Shown piece after piece: positions 1-7,793 of a stretch of 42,353 nt of DNA (positions are counted from its first letter, which is position 1; every line of letters starts with the position of its first letter). Made by a program: the position numbers and the translations under genes. This DNA is from Pseudomonadota bacterium (lineage in GTDB: Bacteria > Pseudomonadota > Alphaproteobacteria > Caulobacterales > Caulobacteraceae): contig JAFEEA010000007.1 of assembly GCA_018241335.1 (NCBI GenBank), positions 1 through 42,353 on the forward strand. The letters run 5' to 3'. The notes under the pieces are model-generated. The model searched no databases. It was not told the DNA's origin and was given only the letters and a program-made list of their open reading frames with translations.

Positions 1-893
1 CGCACGCGAATCTCGCGCACCGCGATTCCGGCGCCCTTGAGGGCCTTGTCGAGCCGCGCCGCCGCGCCATAGCCGTCCTCGGCCAGGCAGCTCCACGCCC
101 CCCCGACCCGGCCGCGCTGCAGGCCGAGATCGGCCAGTTGCGCTTCGTCATGCGGCGTCAGGTCGGCATCGACCTGGACCAGGACTTCCATGCGCTCGCC
201 GAAAGCTTCCGCGATCAGCTGGGCCGGCTCGCCCTCCAGCACCTTCCGCCCCTCGCTGAGGAACCCGACCCGCGTTGCGAGCCCGCCCGCCTGCTCCAGG
301 TCGTGGGTGATCAGCAGCACCGCCACCCCCTGATTGGCCAGATCGCGGATCACCCCGTCCACCGCCTCCCTCGCATTGATGTCGACGCCCACGGTGGGCT
401 CGTCGAGGATCAGCAGCCGAGGATGGTGCAGCACGGCCGCGGCGATGTTGACCCGCCGCTGATAGCCGCCGGACAGATGCCGGACCGGCACATGCGCGCG
501 GTCGGCGGTGCGCGTCACCGTCATGGCGGCGTCGACGGCCGGGCCGACCTCGGCCGCCTTGAGCCCCGAAAGGCTCGCGAACACTTCCAGGTTCTCGCGC
601 ACGGTCAGGTGCGGATAGAGCGCCAGCTCCTGCGGCGCCAGGCCGAGGCAGGCCCTGGCCTTCGGCTCGTCGTGCGGATCGCGGCCGGCCAGCCGCACCT
701 GTCCGCCGCTGGGCTTCAGCCGCCCGCAGATGGCGCGGATCAGGGTGGTCTTGCCGGCGCCGTTGGGACCCAACAGGGCGTAGATCTCGCCGGCGCGGAT
801 GGTCAGGTCGACGCCGCGCAGCGCCGGATTGCCGCCGTAGGCGTGGACTGCCTGCTGGACCTGGAGAATCGGGAACTCTGGCTCGGGCGTCAC
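1..893 (-). CDS. ABC transporter ATP-binding protein (3' end beyond the window)
   Basis: ATPase subunit of an ABC-2 type (exporter-like) transporter, cytoplasmic and membrane-associated. The start is a GTG at 893-891 that overlaps the TGA of the upstream prenyl synthase gene (GTGA), so translation is probably coupled. 297 codons are visible and the frame runs off the left edge. Visible motifs: Walker A GPNGAGKTT (residues 42-50), Q-loop at about 88, signature LSGGYQ (140-145), Walker B LLILDEP just after, and the switch His in LLITHD. The family assignment is firm. The substrate is unknown, and the permease would lie to the left of the window. The frame extends beyond the ATPase core by about 80 residues (an accessory C-terminal domain, as in CcmA/NodI-type ATPases). 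Confidence 0.9.
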   Translation of the reverse strand, partial: MTPEPEFPILQVQQAVHAYGGNPALRGVDLTIRAGEIYALLGPNGAGKTTLIRAICGRLKPSGGQVRLAGRDPHDEPKARACLGLAPQELALYPHLTVRENLEVFASLSGLKAAEVGPAVDAAMTVTRTADRAHVPVRHLSGGYQRRVNIAAAVLHHPRLLILDEPTVGVDINAREAVDGVIRDLANQGVAVLLITHDLEQAGGLATRVGFLSEGRKVLEGEPAQLIAEAFGERMEVLVQVDADLTPHDEAQLADLGLQRGRVGGAWSCLAEDGYGAAARLDKALKGAGIAVREIRV

Positions 894-1783
894 GCCGCCG
901 CCTTGCGCCCCATGAACAGGCTGCGGGCGAAGCGGCCAAGACGGCCATCGCAGCCGGCGCGGACCAGGGCGGCTTCCGCCTCGTCGAGGTGGCCTTCCAT
1001 GGCCGCCGCGGCCTTGCGCGCGCCCACCGCCGAGACCCAGGTGGTCATGGCCGCGTCCTTGCCGGTGTCCTTGCCGGCAAGTTCCGTCGAGTCCTCGGCG
1101 TCGATCAGGTCGTCGCGGATCTGGAAGGCCAGGCCCAGGCGTCGGGCGAACTCGCCGATCTCGGCGCAGGCGGCCGGCGAAGCGCCGCCGATGAGGGCGC
1201 CGGATTCCGCGGCGGCGATCATTAGCACGCCGGTCTTCTGATGGTTCAGTGCGTCAATCTCTTCGGGCGTGCGCTGGCGGTCGCGGTCCTGCAGGTCCAG
1301 CGCCTGGCCAGCCACCAGGCCGTGGAAGCCGACCGCCTGAGCCAGTTGCCCGCTGATCTGCGCGCGCAACGCCAGCGGCAGGGCCTCGGCGCCCGAGATG
1401 GCGGCGAAAGCCTGGTTCAGCAGGCCGACGGACGCCAGGATCGCCTGGGCTTCGCCGAATTCACGGTGAGTAGTCGGACGGCCGCGCCGCATGCGGGCGT
1501 CGTCCATGGACGGCAGGTCGTCGAGGATCAGGGAGGCTGCGTGCACCATCTCCATGGCGCAGGCGACATCCATCGCCTTGCCCGGCGGCGCGCCGAAGGC
1601 CTCGGCGCACAGCAGCGTCAGCATGGGGCGGAAGCGTTTACCCGGCGCCAGCAGGGCGTAGTAGGTCGCCCCGTTCAGACTCGTCGGCTCGCGGCTCGGC
1701 GAAGGAATGAGCTCCGCCAGCCGGCGATCGATGCTCGCACGCAGAGCTTCTACGCTCTGGAGAAAAACGGCGTTGTCGTCCAT
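890..1783 (-). CDS. Polyprenyl (farnesyl/geranylgeranyl) diphosphate synthase
   Basis: Trans-isoprenyl diphosphate synthase of 297 aa that condenses isopentenyl diphosphate with allylic diphosphates in the cytoplasm. The substrate-binding GKR is at 48-50, the first Asp-rich motif DDLPSMDD at 88-95 (the DDx4D form typical of bacterial FPP synthases and type II GGPP synthases), and the second Asp-rich motif DDLID at 224-228. ATG start at 1783. It is the first gene of a two-gene unit with the overlapping ABC ATPase. Chain length (C15 or C20) cannot be set with confidence, so ispA and crtE both remain possible and no symbol is given. Confidence 0.9.
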   Translation of the reverse strand: MDDNAVFLQSVEALRASIDRRLAELIPSPSREPTSLNGATYYALLAPGKRFRPMLTLLCAEAFGAPPGKAMDVACAMEMVHAASLILDDLPSMDDARMRRGRPTTHREFGEAQAILASVGLLNQAFAAISGAEALPLALRAQISGQLAQAVGFHGLVAGQALDLQDRDRQRTPEEIDALNHQKTGVLMIAAAESGALIGGASPAACAEIGEFARRLGLAFQIRDDLIDAEDSTELAGKDTGKDAAMTTWVSAVGARKAAAAMEGHLDEAEAALVRAGCDGRLGRFARSLFMGRKAAA

Positions 1784-2270
1784 CGCCCCCGATCCGCCGC
1801 GACGGGCTTACACCCACGACTCCTTGGGCCATTTGAAGGGCTTGGGAGCGCAGGTCAACTAGATGCATGGCGCGCCGTCTCGACGCATTGGCTTATTGCC
1901 TGCCGTTGGGCGGTGTTCGCACGCCTCCGAACCGCCCTCCCCCGCCCCATCACGGCCGGCGCCCCGGCGCGCCCGCTCGCACGATCGGCCTCGTCGGGGT
2001 CGCGTTCCGCGGCCTCGCTTCAATCGCCAGCGCCACAAGGGCCGGGCGAGGCCATCCTGAAGGCCCTGAAGCCCGTTTGATCGCCCGTGGCGAGCACATA
2101 GAGGCCATTCTCGACACCCGACGCATGCCGCCGCGTGGTACCGGAGGACCATCGCCAGAGGCTGCCGTTGCGGAAATGTCGCGCTTCGCCCGCATCTTGG
2201 CGGGCTGATCAACAATTGATCATTGGGCCGCGATTGTCCGCCGCCGGGTCGATTTGGCGCCGCATGCGGA
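1784..2270. other. Intergenic stretch, no convincing gene
   Basis: 487 bases between the prenyl synthase start and the nuclease stop. Open frames exist on both strands (for example 1867-2208 plus), but they have no recognisable domain, are Arg/Pro-rich as expected of chance frames in GC-rich DNA, and use clearly fewer G/C third positions than the neighbouring genes. The promoter of the prenyl synthase/ABC unit must lie here, but I cannot pick out a clear -35/-10. The only structured part is a pair of adjacent inverted repeats at 2188-2222. Confidence 0.5.
2188..2222. repeat. Two adjacent perfect inverted repeats
   Basis: GCCCGC-ATCTTG-GCGGGC (2188-2205) is followed directly by TGATCAA-CAA-TTGATCA (2206-2222). 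Both stems are perfect (6 and 7 bp). The second is AT-rich in otherwise GC-rich DNA and lies about 50 bases past the stop of the leftward-transcribed nuclease gene. No T-run follows on either strand, so it is not a classical terminator. It could be an mRNA 3' stem or a protein-binding site. Confidence 0.5.
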
Positions 2271-3290
2271 TCAGTCGAGCCCGACCAGCGAATCATAGGG
2301 GTCCACGCGGCCGGCCTCGACGTCGGCGACCTTGGCGGCGGGCCAGCCCACGCTGGCGTTGGCGCTGGCGCGCCAGGCCAGGACGATCTCGTCGCGAAGT
2401 TCGCCGGCGCCCGCCGCCAGGCGATCCATCGCGAAGGTCACGCCGCGCGCATCGCCGCCGGCGAAGCCGCCCGCCTTGTAGAGCTGGTAGAACGGCTCGA
2501 CCGTCGCCGCAGTCGCCGCCAGGTAGCCGGCCGTCCGCCGGTCGATGGAGCAGTTGCAATCGTGGAACGCCGCCACCCTGGCGGCCACCGCCGCCGGCTT
2601 GACGTAGTCGTGCACGAAGGCGCCCTCGAAGGGACCGTGCACCTTGTCCTGGGTGTAGCCGTTGGGGTTCGGCCCGCTTCCCCAGCCGTTGTAGTGCACC
2701 GTGACGTGCAGGGGCTGGCTGCCGTCGCCGACATAGTGCGCCAGGGTTCCGATATCCCGCAGGATCAGCTGTTCGCGCTCGGCCGCGTCGGCCAGGAACC
2801 AGGCGCGGTGAGCCGCATTCCGCGTGGCCCGGGCGCCGGCGCGGTCCACGCGCCAATAGGCGAAGTCGATGGCCAGCTGCTGCCAGCCCTCGACGATGGA
2901 GTAAGGCAGATAGCCGGCCTTCCAGCTGTCGGCGCCGACAGCCTTCAGGGCGGCCTCGTAGTCGGCGCGGGTGAGCGGCAGCGCATCCAGGGCGGGACCG
3001 CCGAACACCTTGCCGTCATCGCCCAGGTCCAGGAAGTGACCGGGGTCCAGGTCGTTGTCGTGGGTCTTGCCGGCGCCTTTCCAACGATCCGGCTCACGCG
3101 CCAGTTCACCGACCTTCGAAACGGTCAGGGGCGTGCGCAGGAAGGCCGGGACATCAGCCGGCAGCTTCTGGATGGCTAGCCGCCCGATCAGCCTGTGCCC
3201 CGTGTTGCCCCAGGCCAGGGCTTGGGTCGCGGCGGCCTGGGCCGACAGCGCCGCCACCAGGCCGGCGACGAGGCGAACGGAGGTTTTCAT
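2271..3290 (-). CDS. Secreted S1/P1-family nuclease
   Basis: Zinc-dependent single-strand-specific nuclease/3'-nucleotidase of the S1/P1 family, 339 aa, exported. A signal peptide ends at ...ALA before Trp27. In this family the mature N-terminal Trp is itself a zinc ligand, and the protein begins with WGNTGH, which fits exactly. Further ligand regions are His32, the DPGHFLD segment, and HYVGDGSQPLH with the HxxxD pattern. The start ATG overlaps the stop of the upstream GST gene (ATGA), so the two are co-translated. The likely role is nucleic acid or nucleotide scavenging in the periplasm or outside the cell. Confidence 0.92.
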   Translation of the reverse strand: MKTSVRLVAGLVAALSAQAAATQALAWGNTGHRLIGRLAIQKLPADVPAFLRTPLTVSKVGELAREPDRWKGAGKTHDNDLDPGHFLDLGDDGKVFGGPALDALPLTRADYEAALKAVGADSWKAGYLPYSIVEGWQQLAIDFAYWRVDRAGARATRNAAHRAWFLADAAEREQLILRDIGTLAHYVGDGSQPLHVTVHYNGWGSGPNPNGYTQDKVHGPFEGAFVHDYVKPAAVAARVAAFHDCNCSIDRRTAGYLAATAATVEPFYQLYKAGGFAGGDARGVTFAMDRLAAGAGELRDEIVLAWRASANASVGWPAAKVADVEAGRVDPYDSLVGLD

Positions 3291-3883
3291 GCGGGATCCC
3301 CGATCGGCAGGGCCGCCTCGACCCGCCGCACCCAGGCCAGCGTCGCGGGATAGTCGGCCAGGTTGAAGCCTCCGTCATGGGCCATCCGGGTGTAGGCGAC
3401 AAGGGCGATGTCGGCGAGACTCAGGCGATCGCCGACCAGATAGGTCGTCCCGGTCAGCGCCGCCTCCAGCCGGGCCAGGGCGGCAGCCCCCCGCTCAACG
3501 ATCCTGGGTTCAAGCTCGGCGACGGCCTTGCCCAGGTACTTCACGTGGAACCGGGCCACGGCGACATAGGGCTCGTGGCTGTACTGTTCCCAGAACATCC
3601 ACTCGAACATGCGGGCGCGATCATAGGCGTCGGCCGGGATCAGGTCCGATCCCTCGGCCAGATAGACCATGATGGCGTTCGACTGGGCCAGGGCGCGCCC
3701 ATCGTCCAGAATCACCATCGGCACCTGGCCGGCAGGATTTCGCGCCAGGAACTCCGGTGTCCGGCTCTCGCCCTTGAGAATATCCACCTCGATCCAGCGG
3801 AACGGCAGGCTTAGCCGTTCGGCGACCCACTTCACCTTCAAGCAATTGCCCGAAATCGAGTCACCGTAGATCGTGAGCGACAT
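3287..3883 (-). CDS. Glutathione S-transferase family protein
   Basis: 198-aa cytosolic GST. The N-terminal thioredoxin-like domain includes the cis-Pro region GQVPMVILDDG and the glutathione-contacting QSNAI (canonical ESxAI). An all-helical C-terminal domain follows, with the conserved LSLADIAL segment. Ser8/Ser10/Asn12 near the N-terminus could supply the catalytic hydroxyl. Substrate unknown. It overlaps the nuclease gene by 4 bases and is divergent from the 3D-domain gene at 3968. Confidence 0.9.
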   Translation of the reverse strand: MSLTIYGDSISGNCLKVKWVAERLSLPFRWIEVDILKGESRTPEFLARNPAGQVPMVILDDGRALAQSNAIMVYLAEGSDLIPADAYDRARMFEWMFWEQYSHEPYVAVARFHVKYLGKAVAELEPRIVERGAAALARLEAALTGTTYLVGDRLSLADIALVAYTRMAHDGGFNLADYPATLAWVRRVEAALPIGDPA

Positions 3884-3967
3884 TGGCTAGCCTCCGGGTT
3901 GCCTCAGCGCTCCGTCGTCTGTACGACTCGCGCCGCAACGTCGACGAGAAACAACAGGGCTACGCTG

Positions 3968-4441
3968 ATGAAGCGCCTCCTGGCATGCCTCGCTGCGCTG
4001 ACCGTGAGCCTTGGGACCACGGGAGCTCACGCGGAATCCGATCCATTGGGTGACCTGGTCGCCCAGGCCCTGAAGGACGCCGCGCCCGTCCTGGACTTCT
4101 TCAAGCTGAAGGCCACGCTGTACCACAGCGGCGGCGGTATTCGCGGGCTCGACTCGCTGGGCTGCAAGGTGGTGCCGATGCGCACCGCCGCGGTGGACGG
4201 CAAGTCGGTGCCGCGCCACACCCTGCTGTTCATCAAGGAAACCGTCGGCCTGCCGATGCCAGACGGCTCCAAGCACGACGGCTACTGGTACGCCTCCGAC
4301 GTCGGCGGCGCGATCCATACCGGGCGTATCGACCTCTTCACCGGCCAGGGCGCCGCCTCGATGGGCCCGCTGATGCCGCTGAATCTCGCCAGCTTGACCG
4401 TGGCCAAGGTCGGCACCTTCGCGGGCTGCCCGCACGCCTGA
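3968..4441 (+). CDS. Secreted 3D-domain protein
   Basis: 157-aa exported protein with a double-psi beta-barrel 3D domain, named for its conserved Asp residues and related to the catalytic domain of MltA-type lytic transglycosylases. The diagnostic segment is YWYASDVGGAI followed by GRIDLFTG, which retains the Asp pair; PMRTAAVDGKSVPRHT is the usual upstream strand. Start set at ATG 3968 because it gives a clean 22-residue signal peptide (MKRLL...GAHA); the frame is open from 3899, but that adds a non-signal N-terminus. A role in peptidoglycan turnover is inferred from the fold. It lacks the rest of MltA. Confidence 0.85.
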   Translation: MKRLLACLAALTVSLGTTGAHAESDPLGDLVAQALKDAAPVLDFFKLKATLYHSGGGIRGLDSLGCKVVPMRTAAVDGKSVPRHTLLFIKETVGLPMPDGSKHDGYWYASDVGGAIHTGRIDLFTGQGAASMGPLMPLNLASLTVAKVGTFAGCPHA

Positions 4442-4463
4442 CCTCACAGCGGCGCCGAGCGAT

Positions 4464-4859
4464 TCAGTTCGGCACGACGGCCTTGCCCACCGGCGCCAGG
4501 GCGATCACCGCCAGCTTGACGTGCTGCAGGGCGAACGGGATGCCGATGATGCTCACGAACTGGGCCACGGCGATCACCAGGTGACCCAGCGCCAGGTACC
4601 ATCCGGCCAGCACGAACCAGATCACGTTCAACAGAAAGCCCATCGGCCCGGTGCCCAGGTCCTCGTGGCCGGTCACCCATGGCCGGTCCACCACCGTCTT
4701 GCCGAAGGGCGCGAAGCTGAAGGCGGCGATGCGCCAGGCCGCCCCGGCCCAGGGCAGGCCGACGATGGTGATGGCCAGCAGCAGCCCGGCGAACAGCCAG
4801 GCCAGCCCCGCCAGGAAGCCGCCGAAGATGAACCACAGGATGTTGAGGATCAGGGTCAT
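4464..4859 (-). CDS. YccF domain inner-membrane protein
   Basis: 131-aa hydrophobic protein of the YccF (DUF307) family. It shows the two duplicated YccF modules, each with a hydrophobic helix followed by a Gly-Pro/Pro-Phe turn (IVGLPWA and IIGIPFA) and an APFGK/APVGK motif. Three to four membrane segments are expected. Molecular function is not established. Gene ends are clear on both sides (convergent with 4441, same strand as 4877). Confidence 0.88.
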   Translation of the reverse strand: MTLILNILWFIFGGFLAGLAWLFAGLLLAITIVGLPWAGAAWRIAAFSFAPFGKTVVDRPWVTGHEDLGTGPMGFLLNVIWFVLAGWYLALGHLVIAVAQFVSIIGIPFALQHVKLAVIALAPVGKAVVPN

Positions 4860-4876
4860 GAACGCGCGCCTCCCGC

Positions 4877-5623
4877 TCAGCCCCCTACATAAGCGCCACC
4901 GTTGGCGTGGATAACCTGCCCCTGTATGAATTCGGCGTCACGTGAGAGCAGGAAGCGCGTCAGCGCGGCGCAATCGCGCCCGCTCGTCAGGCGCCCGGAA
5001 GGATTGGCCTTGGCGGCGCGCTCGAAGAGCCTTTCCGCCGCCTCCTGACCGCCGACCATGTCGGCCACCGAGTCGGTCTCCATCAGCCCCGGGGCGATGG
5101 CGTTGATCCGAACGCCCAGCGGCGCCAGCTCCGGCGCCAGGTAGCGCATCAGGCTCTCAGCCAGGGCCTTGCCGGTTCCCAGCGCGCCGTAGCGGGCCTG
5201 GCTGGTGCGCGCGCCAGCGCTGCTGACGAAGACGATGGAGCCGCCGCGAGGCATGGACGGCAAGGCCGCCCGCACGAGATACAGAAGCGACAGGCCGTTG
5301 GTCTGCACCGCCTGGGTGAACAGGGCCAGGTCCGCCTGCAGCAGTGTGGTGGGATAGATCATGGCGGCGCTGTGGACGAGGCCGGTTATCGGACCGCCCA
5401 GGGCGGCCGCGCGCGCGATCAGGGCGGCCGCGCCCTCGATGGTCCCGACGTCGGCGGGCGTCGCGACGGCCGTGGCTCCCAGCGCCTCCAGGCGCGCGAC
5501 CGCGGCGTCCGCGGCGGCCTCATTGCTGCGATAACCGAGCACGATCTGCTCGCCGGCGTCCGCCAGACCCTCGGCGATGGCGAAGCCGATGCCCCGGGTT
5601 CCCCCGGTGACGACGATGGTCAT
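4877..5623 (-). CDS. SDR oxidoreductase with FabL-like YX6K active site
   Basis: 248-aa short-chain dehydrogenase/reductase. Rossmann motif TGGTRGIG at 6-13; catalytic Ser in VSSAG. The Tyr is followed by Lys seven positions later (YGALGTGK) instead of the classical YxxxK. YX6K is the pattern of enoyl-ACP reductases FabI and FabL, and the following APGLMETDS and the C-terminal IQGQVIHANGG also resemble FabL (enoyl-ACP reductase III). A strong ribosome site GGGGGAGGG precedes the ATG. It may reduce an enoyl thioester, but the family contains other activities and a quinone/enone reductase cannot be excluded. Confidence 0.85.
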   Translation of the reverse strand: MTIVVTGGTRGIGFAIAEGLADAGEQIVLGYRSNEAAADAAVARLEALGATAVATPADVGTIEGAAALIARAAALGGPITGLVHSAAMIYPTTLLQADLALFTQAVQTNGLSLLYLVRAALPSMPRGGSIVFVSSAGARTSQARYGALGTGKALAESLMRYLAPELAPLGVRINAIAPGLMETDSVADMVGGQEAAERLFERAAKANPSGRLTSGRDCAALTRFLLSRDAEFIQGQVIHANGGAYVGG

Positions 5624-5659
5624 GATCCCTCCCCCGCTTTGCCGCGAGGGTGGACGAGA

Positions 5660-6472
5660 TCAGGTCTCGACGAAAGCGCGTTCCAGGACGAAGTCGCCCG
5701 GCTTGGCCACCGAGCCTTCCTCATAGCCGCGGTCGAGCAGCAATTGCTTGAGGTCCGCCAGCACCGACGGGCCGCCGCAAAGCATCACGCGGTCGCGGGC
5801 CGGGTCGAGCTGCGGCAGGCCGATGTCCTGCGACAGCTTGCCGGACTGGATCAGGTCGGTGATGCGGCCCTCAGTCTTGAAGGGCTCGCGCGTCACGGTC
5901 GGATAATAGATCAGCTTGGGCGACACCATCTCGCCGAGATCCGGATCGTTCGGCAGATCGGTTTCCAGGAACTGGCGGTAGCTGAGGTCGGCGACCTCGC
6001 GCACGGTGTGGGTGACGATCACCTTTTCGAAGCGCTCATAGACGTCCGGGTCGCGCACCAGGCTCAGGAACGGCGCGAGGCCGGTGCCGGTGCCCATCAG
6101 GTAGAGGTTCTTGCCCGGACGCAGGCCGTCCAGCACCAGGGTGCCGGTGGGCTTCTTGCCGACCAGGATCTCGTCCCCGACCTTGATGTTCATCAGGATC
6201 GAGGTCAGCGGGCCGTCCGGCACCTTGATGGAATAGAATTCCAGTTCGTCGGCGTAGTTGGCGCTGGCGATGGAGTAGGCGCGCAGCAGCGGCTTGCCGT
6301 TCACTTCCAGGCCCAGCATCACGAACTGGCCGTTGTCGAAGCGCAGGCCGGGATCGCGCGTCGTGCGCAGGGTGAACAGGGTGTCCGTCCAGTGGTGCAC
6401 ATAGGTCACCGTCTCGACGTAGAAGGCGCCGCGGGCCTTGGAAGGCGGGGCGGCAAGAGGCGCGTCGGTCAT
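5660..6472 (-). CDS. fpr: Ferredoxin--NADP(+) reductase
   Basis: 270-aa cytosolic flavoprotein that transfers electrons between NADPH and ferredoxin/flavodoxin. FAD-binding RAYSIAS, NADP-binding GTGTGLAPFLS, and the C-terminal CGGPSVLADL segment are visible, followed by the extended C-terminus FVLERAFVET seen in bacterial subclass I enzymes of the Azotobacter/Rhodobacter type. It lies 42 bases downstream of cysH on the same strand, so it may deliver electrons through ferredoxin to the siroheme reductase of that operon. It is also the only ferredoxin reductase in the window that could support the P450 and Rieske enzymes further right. Confidence 0.93.
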   Translation of the reverse strand: MTDAPLAAPPSKARGAFYVETVTYVHHWTDTLFTLRTTRDPGLRFDNGQFVMLGLEVNGKPLLRAYSIASANYADELEFYSIKVPDGPLTSILMNIKVGDEILVGKKPTGTLVLDGLRPGKNLYLMGTGTGLAPFLSLVRDPDVYERFEKVIVTHTVREVADLSYRQFLETDLPNDPDLGEMVSPKLIYYPTVTREPFKTEGRITDLIQSGKLSQDIGLPQLDPARDRVMLCGGPSVLADLKQLLLDRGYEEGSVAKPGDFVLERAFVET

Positions 6473-6514
6473 GAGGGCTCGTCTACCTGAATCGGGAGGA
6501 GGCGCGAAAGCGCG

Positions 6515-7291
6515 CTATATGTCGCCGCCCATGAACGGCGCTGCGCCGGGGGCGCGGGCGGTATGTATGCCGCACTCGGTCTTTTGGGAACCCGCCCAGC
6601 GTCCGGCGCGCACGTCCTGGCCCTCTTCCACCGGCTTGGTGCACGGCCAGCAGCCTATGGACGGGAAGCCCGCCGCCACCAGCGGATGGGCCGGCAGGTC
6701 ATGCTCGGCGGCGTAGGCGTCCAGGTCCTGCTTGGTCCAGTTGGCCAGGGGATTGAACTTCAGCTTGCCTTCGGATTCCTCGACCACCGCCAGGCGCAGG
6801 CGGTCGCCGCCGTGGAAGCGCTTACGGCCGGTGACCCAGCCGTCGAAGCCATCCAGGGCGGCATCCAGGGGGATCACCTTGCGGATGTTGCAGCACGCGT
6901 CGGTGTCGGTCTTCCAGAGGTCGGAGCCGGGGTCGCCGGTGGCCAGGTCCTCGAAACGGGGACGAAGGTCGCGCACGTCCTTGAGGCCCAGCTTCTCGGC
7001 CAGTTGCTGGCGGTAGTCCAGGGTCTGGCCGAACAGCATGCCGGTGTCCAGGAACAGCACCGGGATGCGCGGGCTGACCTGGGCGGCCAGGTGCAGCAGC
7101 ACCGCCGACTCCGCGCCGAACGACGAGACCAGCGCCAGCCGATCGCCATAGTGCTCGAAAGCCGCCCGAAGGATTTCCGACGGATGGGCCTCGCGCAGTT
7201 CGGCGTCCAGGCGCTGGGCCAGAGACAGCCCGGGCGCCTTTGTACGGGGCGGCGCCGAGGTGCGGTCGGTCTGGTCGTAGGCCATGGCCAT
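6515..7291 (-). CDS. cysH: Assimilatory adenylyl-sulfate (APS) reductase CysH
   Basis: 258-aa reductase that converts activated sulfate to sulfite. The adenylyl-sulfate type is indicated by four cysteines for a [4Fe-4S] cluster: CC at 133-134 (CCNIRK) and CWPC at 214-217. PAPS-specific enzymes lack them. The nucleophilic Cys240 sits in KTECGIH near the C-terminus. The PP-loop region is SSFGAES (56-62). Start set at ATG 7291, one base after the DUF934 stop and preceded by an AGGG-containing ribosome site; the frame stays open to 7372, but that part only overlaps the upstream gene. Part of the cobA-cysI-cysH operon. Confidence 0.93.
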   Translation of the reverse strand: MAMAYDQTDRTSAPPRTKAPGLSLAQRLDAELREAHPSEILRAAFEHYGDRLALVSSFGAESAVLLHLAAQVSPRIPVLFLDTGMLFGQTLDYRQQLAEKLGLKDVRDLRPRFEDLATGDPGSDLWKTDTDACCNIRKVIPLDAALDGFDGWVTGRKRFHGGDRLRLAVVEESEGKLKFNPLANWTKQDLDAYAAEHDLPAHPLVAAGFPSIGCWPCTKPVEEGQDVRAGRWAGSQKTECGIHTARAPGAAPFMGGDI

Positions 7292-7292
7292 C

Positions 7293-7793
7293 TCAGCCCT
7301 GCCTTTCGAGAAACGCCGGCGTGCGGTCGTCCGCCGCGCGCTGATAGACATGGCGGAAGCGGGCCGCGACATGGGCCCAGTCGGTCGGACCGGAGCCGTC
7401 GGCGGGCTCGAAGGCGTCGAAGCCGCAACGGATCATGAAGTGGGCCTGCTCGCGCAGCACGTCGCCCACCGCCCTCACCTGCCCCTCATAGCCGAAGCGC
7501 TGGCGCAGTAGGCGCGCGGCGCTATAGGCGCGGCCGTCCCGGAACTTGGGAAACACCAGCGCCACCACCGCGATGCGCGGCAGGTCATAGGCCAGGGCCT
7601 CCACCGCCTCGTCCGCCTCGACGCGGACGCCGATCTTGCGACCTTCGGACAGCAGTTGCTCGCCCTCCGCCTGGAAGCGGGTCAGCGAGATGATCACGTC
7701 GCCGCGCGGCAGGGTCTGATCGTCATCGACGGCCGTGAACGGATCCTCGGCCAGCTCGGCGTCCGCGCCGGTCCACTTAACGAGCGTCGGCAT
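7293..7793 (-). CDS. DUF934 sulfite-reduction-associated protein
   Basis: 166-aa DUF934 protein, a family found almost only next to cysI/cysH in proteobacteria. Its biochemical role is not settled; it is thought to assist sulfite reduction. Core segment IAVVALVFPKFRDGRAYSAARLLRQ is visible in three parts (FPKFRDGRAYS is the family hallmark), followed by RAVGDVLREQ. Start chosen at ATG 7793 (MPTLVKW). The frame is open to 7853, but the extra 20 residues are Ser/Arg-rich and lie inside cysI. It overlaps cysI by 17 bases and is separated from cysH by one base, so tight translational coupling is likely. Confidence 0.9.
   Translation of the reverse strand: MPTLVKWTGADAELAEDPFTAVDDDQTLPRGDVIISLTRFQAEGEQLLSEGRKIGVRVEADEAVEALAYDLPRIAVVALVFPKFRDGRAYSAARLLRQRFGYEGQVRAVGDVLREQAHFMIRCGFDAFEPADGSGPTDWAHVAARFRHVYQRAADDRTPAFLERQG

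Noticed and set aside
148..948. 266-codon minus-strand frame over the first kilobase
   Set aside because: Different frame from the ABC ATPase, which has Walker A, signature and Walker B motifs and a GTGA-coupled start at 893.
1867..2208. Possible 113-aa gene in the gap after the prenyl synthase
   Set aside because: No domain or signal, Pro/Arg-rich, no clear ribosome site, and lower third-position GC than real genes of the window.
7292..7372. N-terminal extension of CysH
   Set aside because: These 27 codons lie inside the DUF934 gene, are Arg/Ser-rich and lack a ribosome site; ATG 7291 fits the family length.
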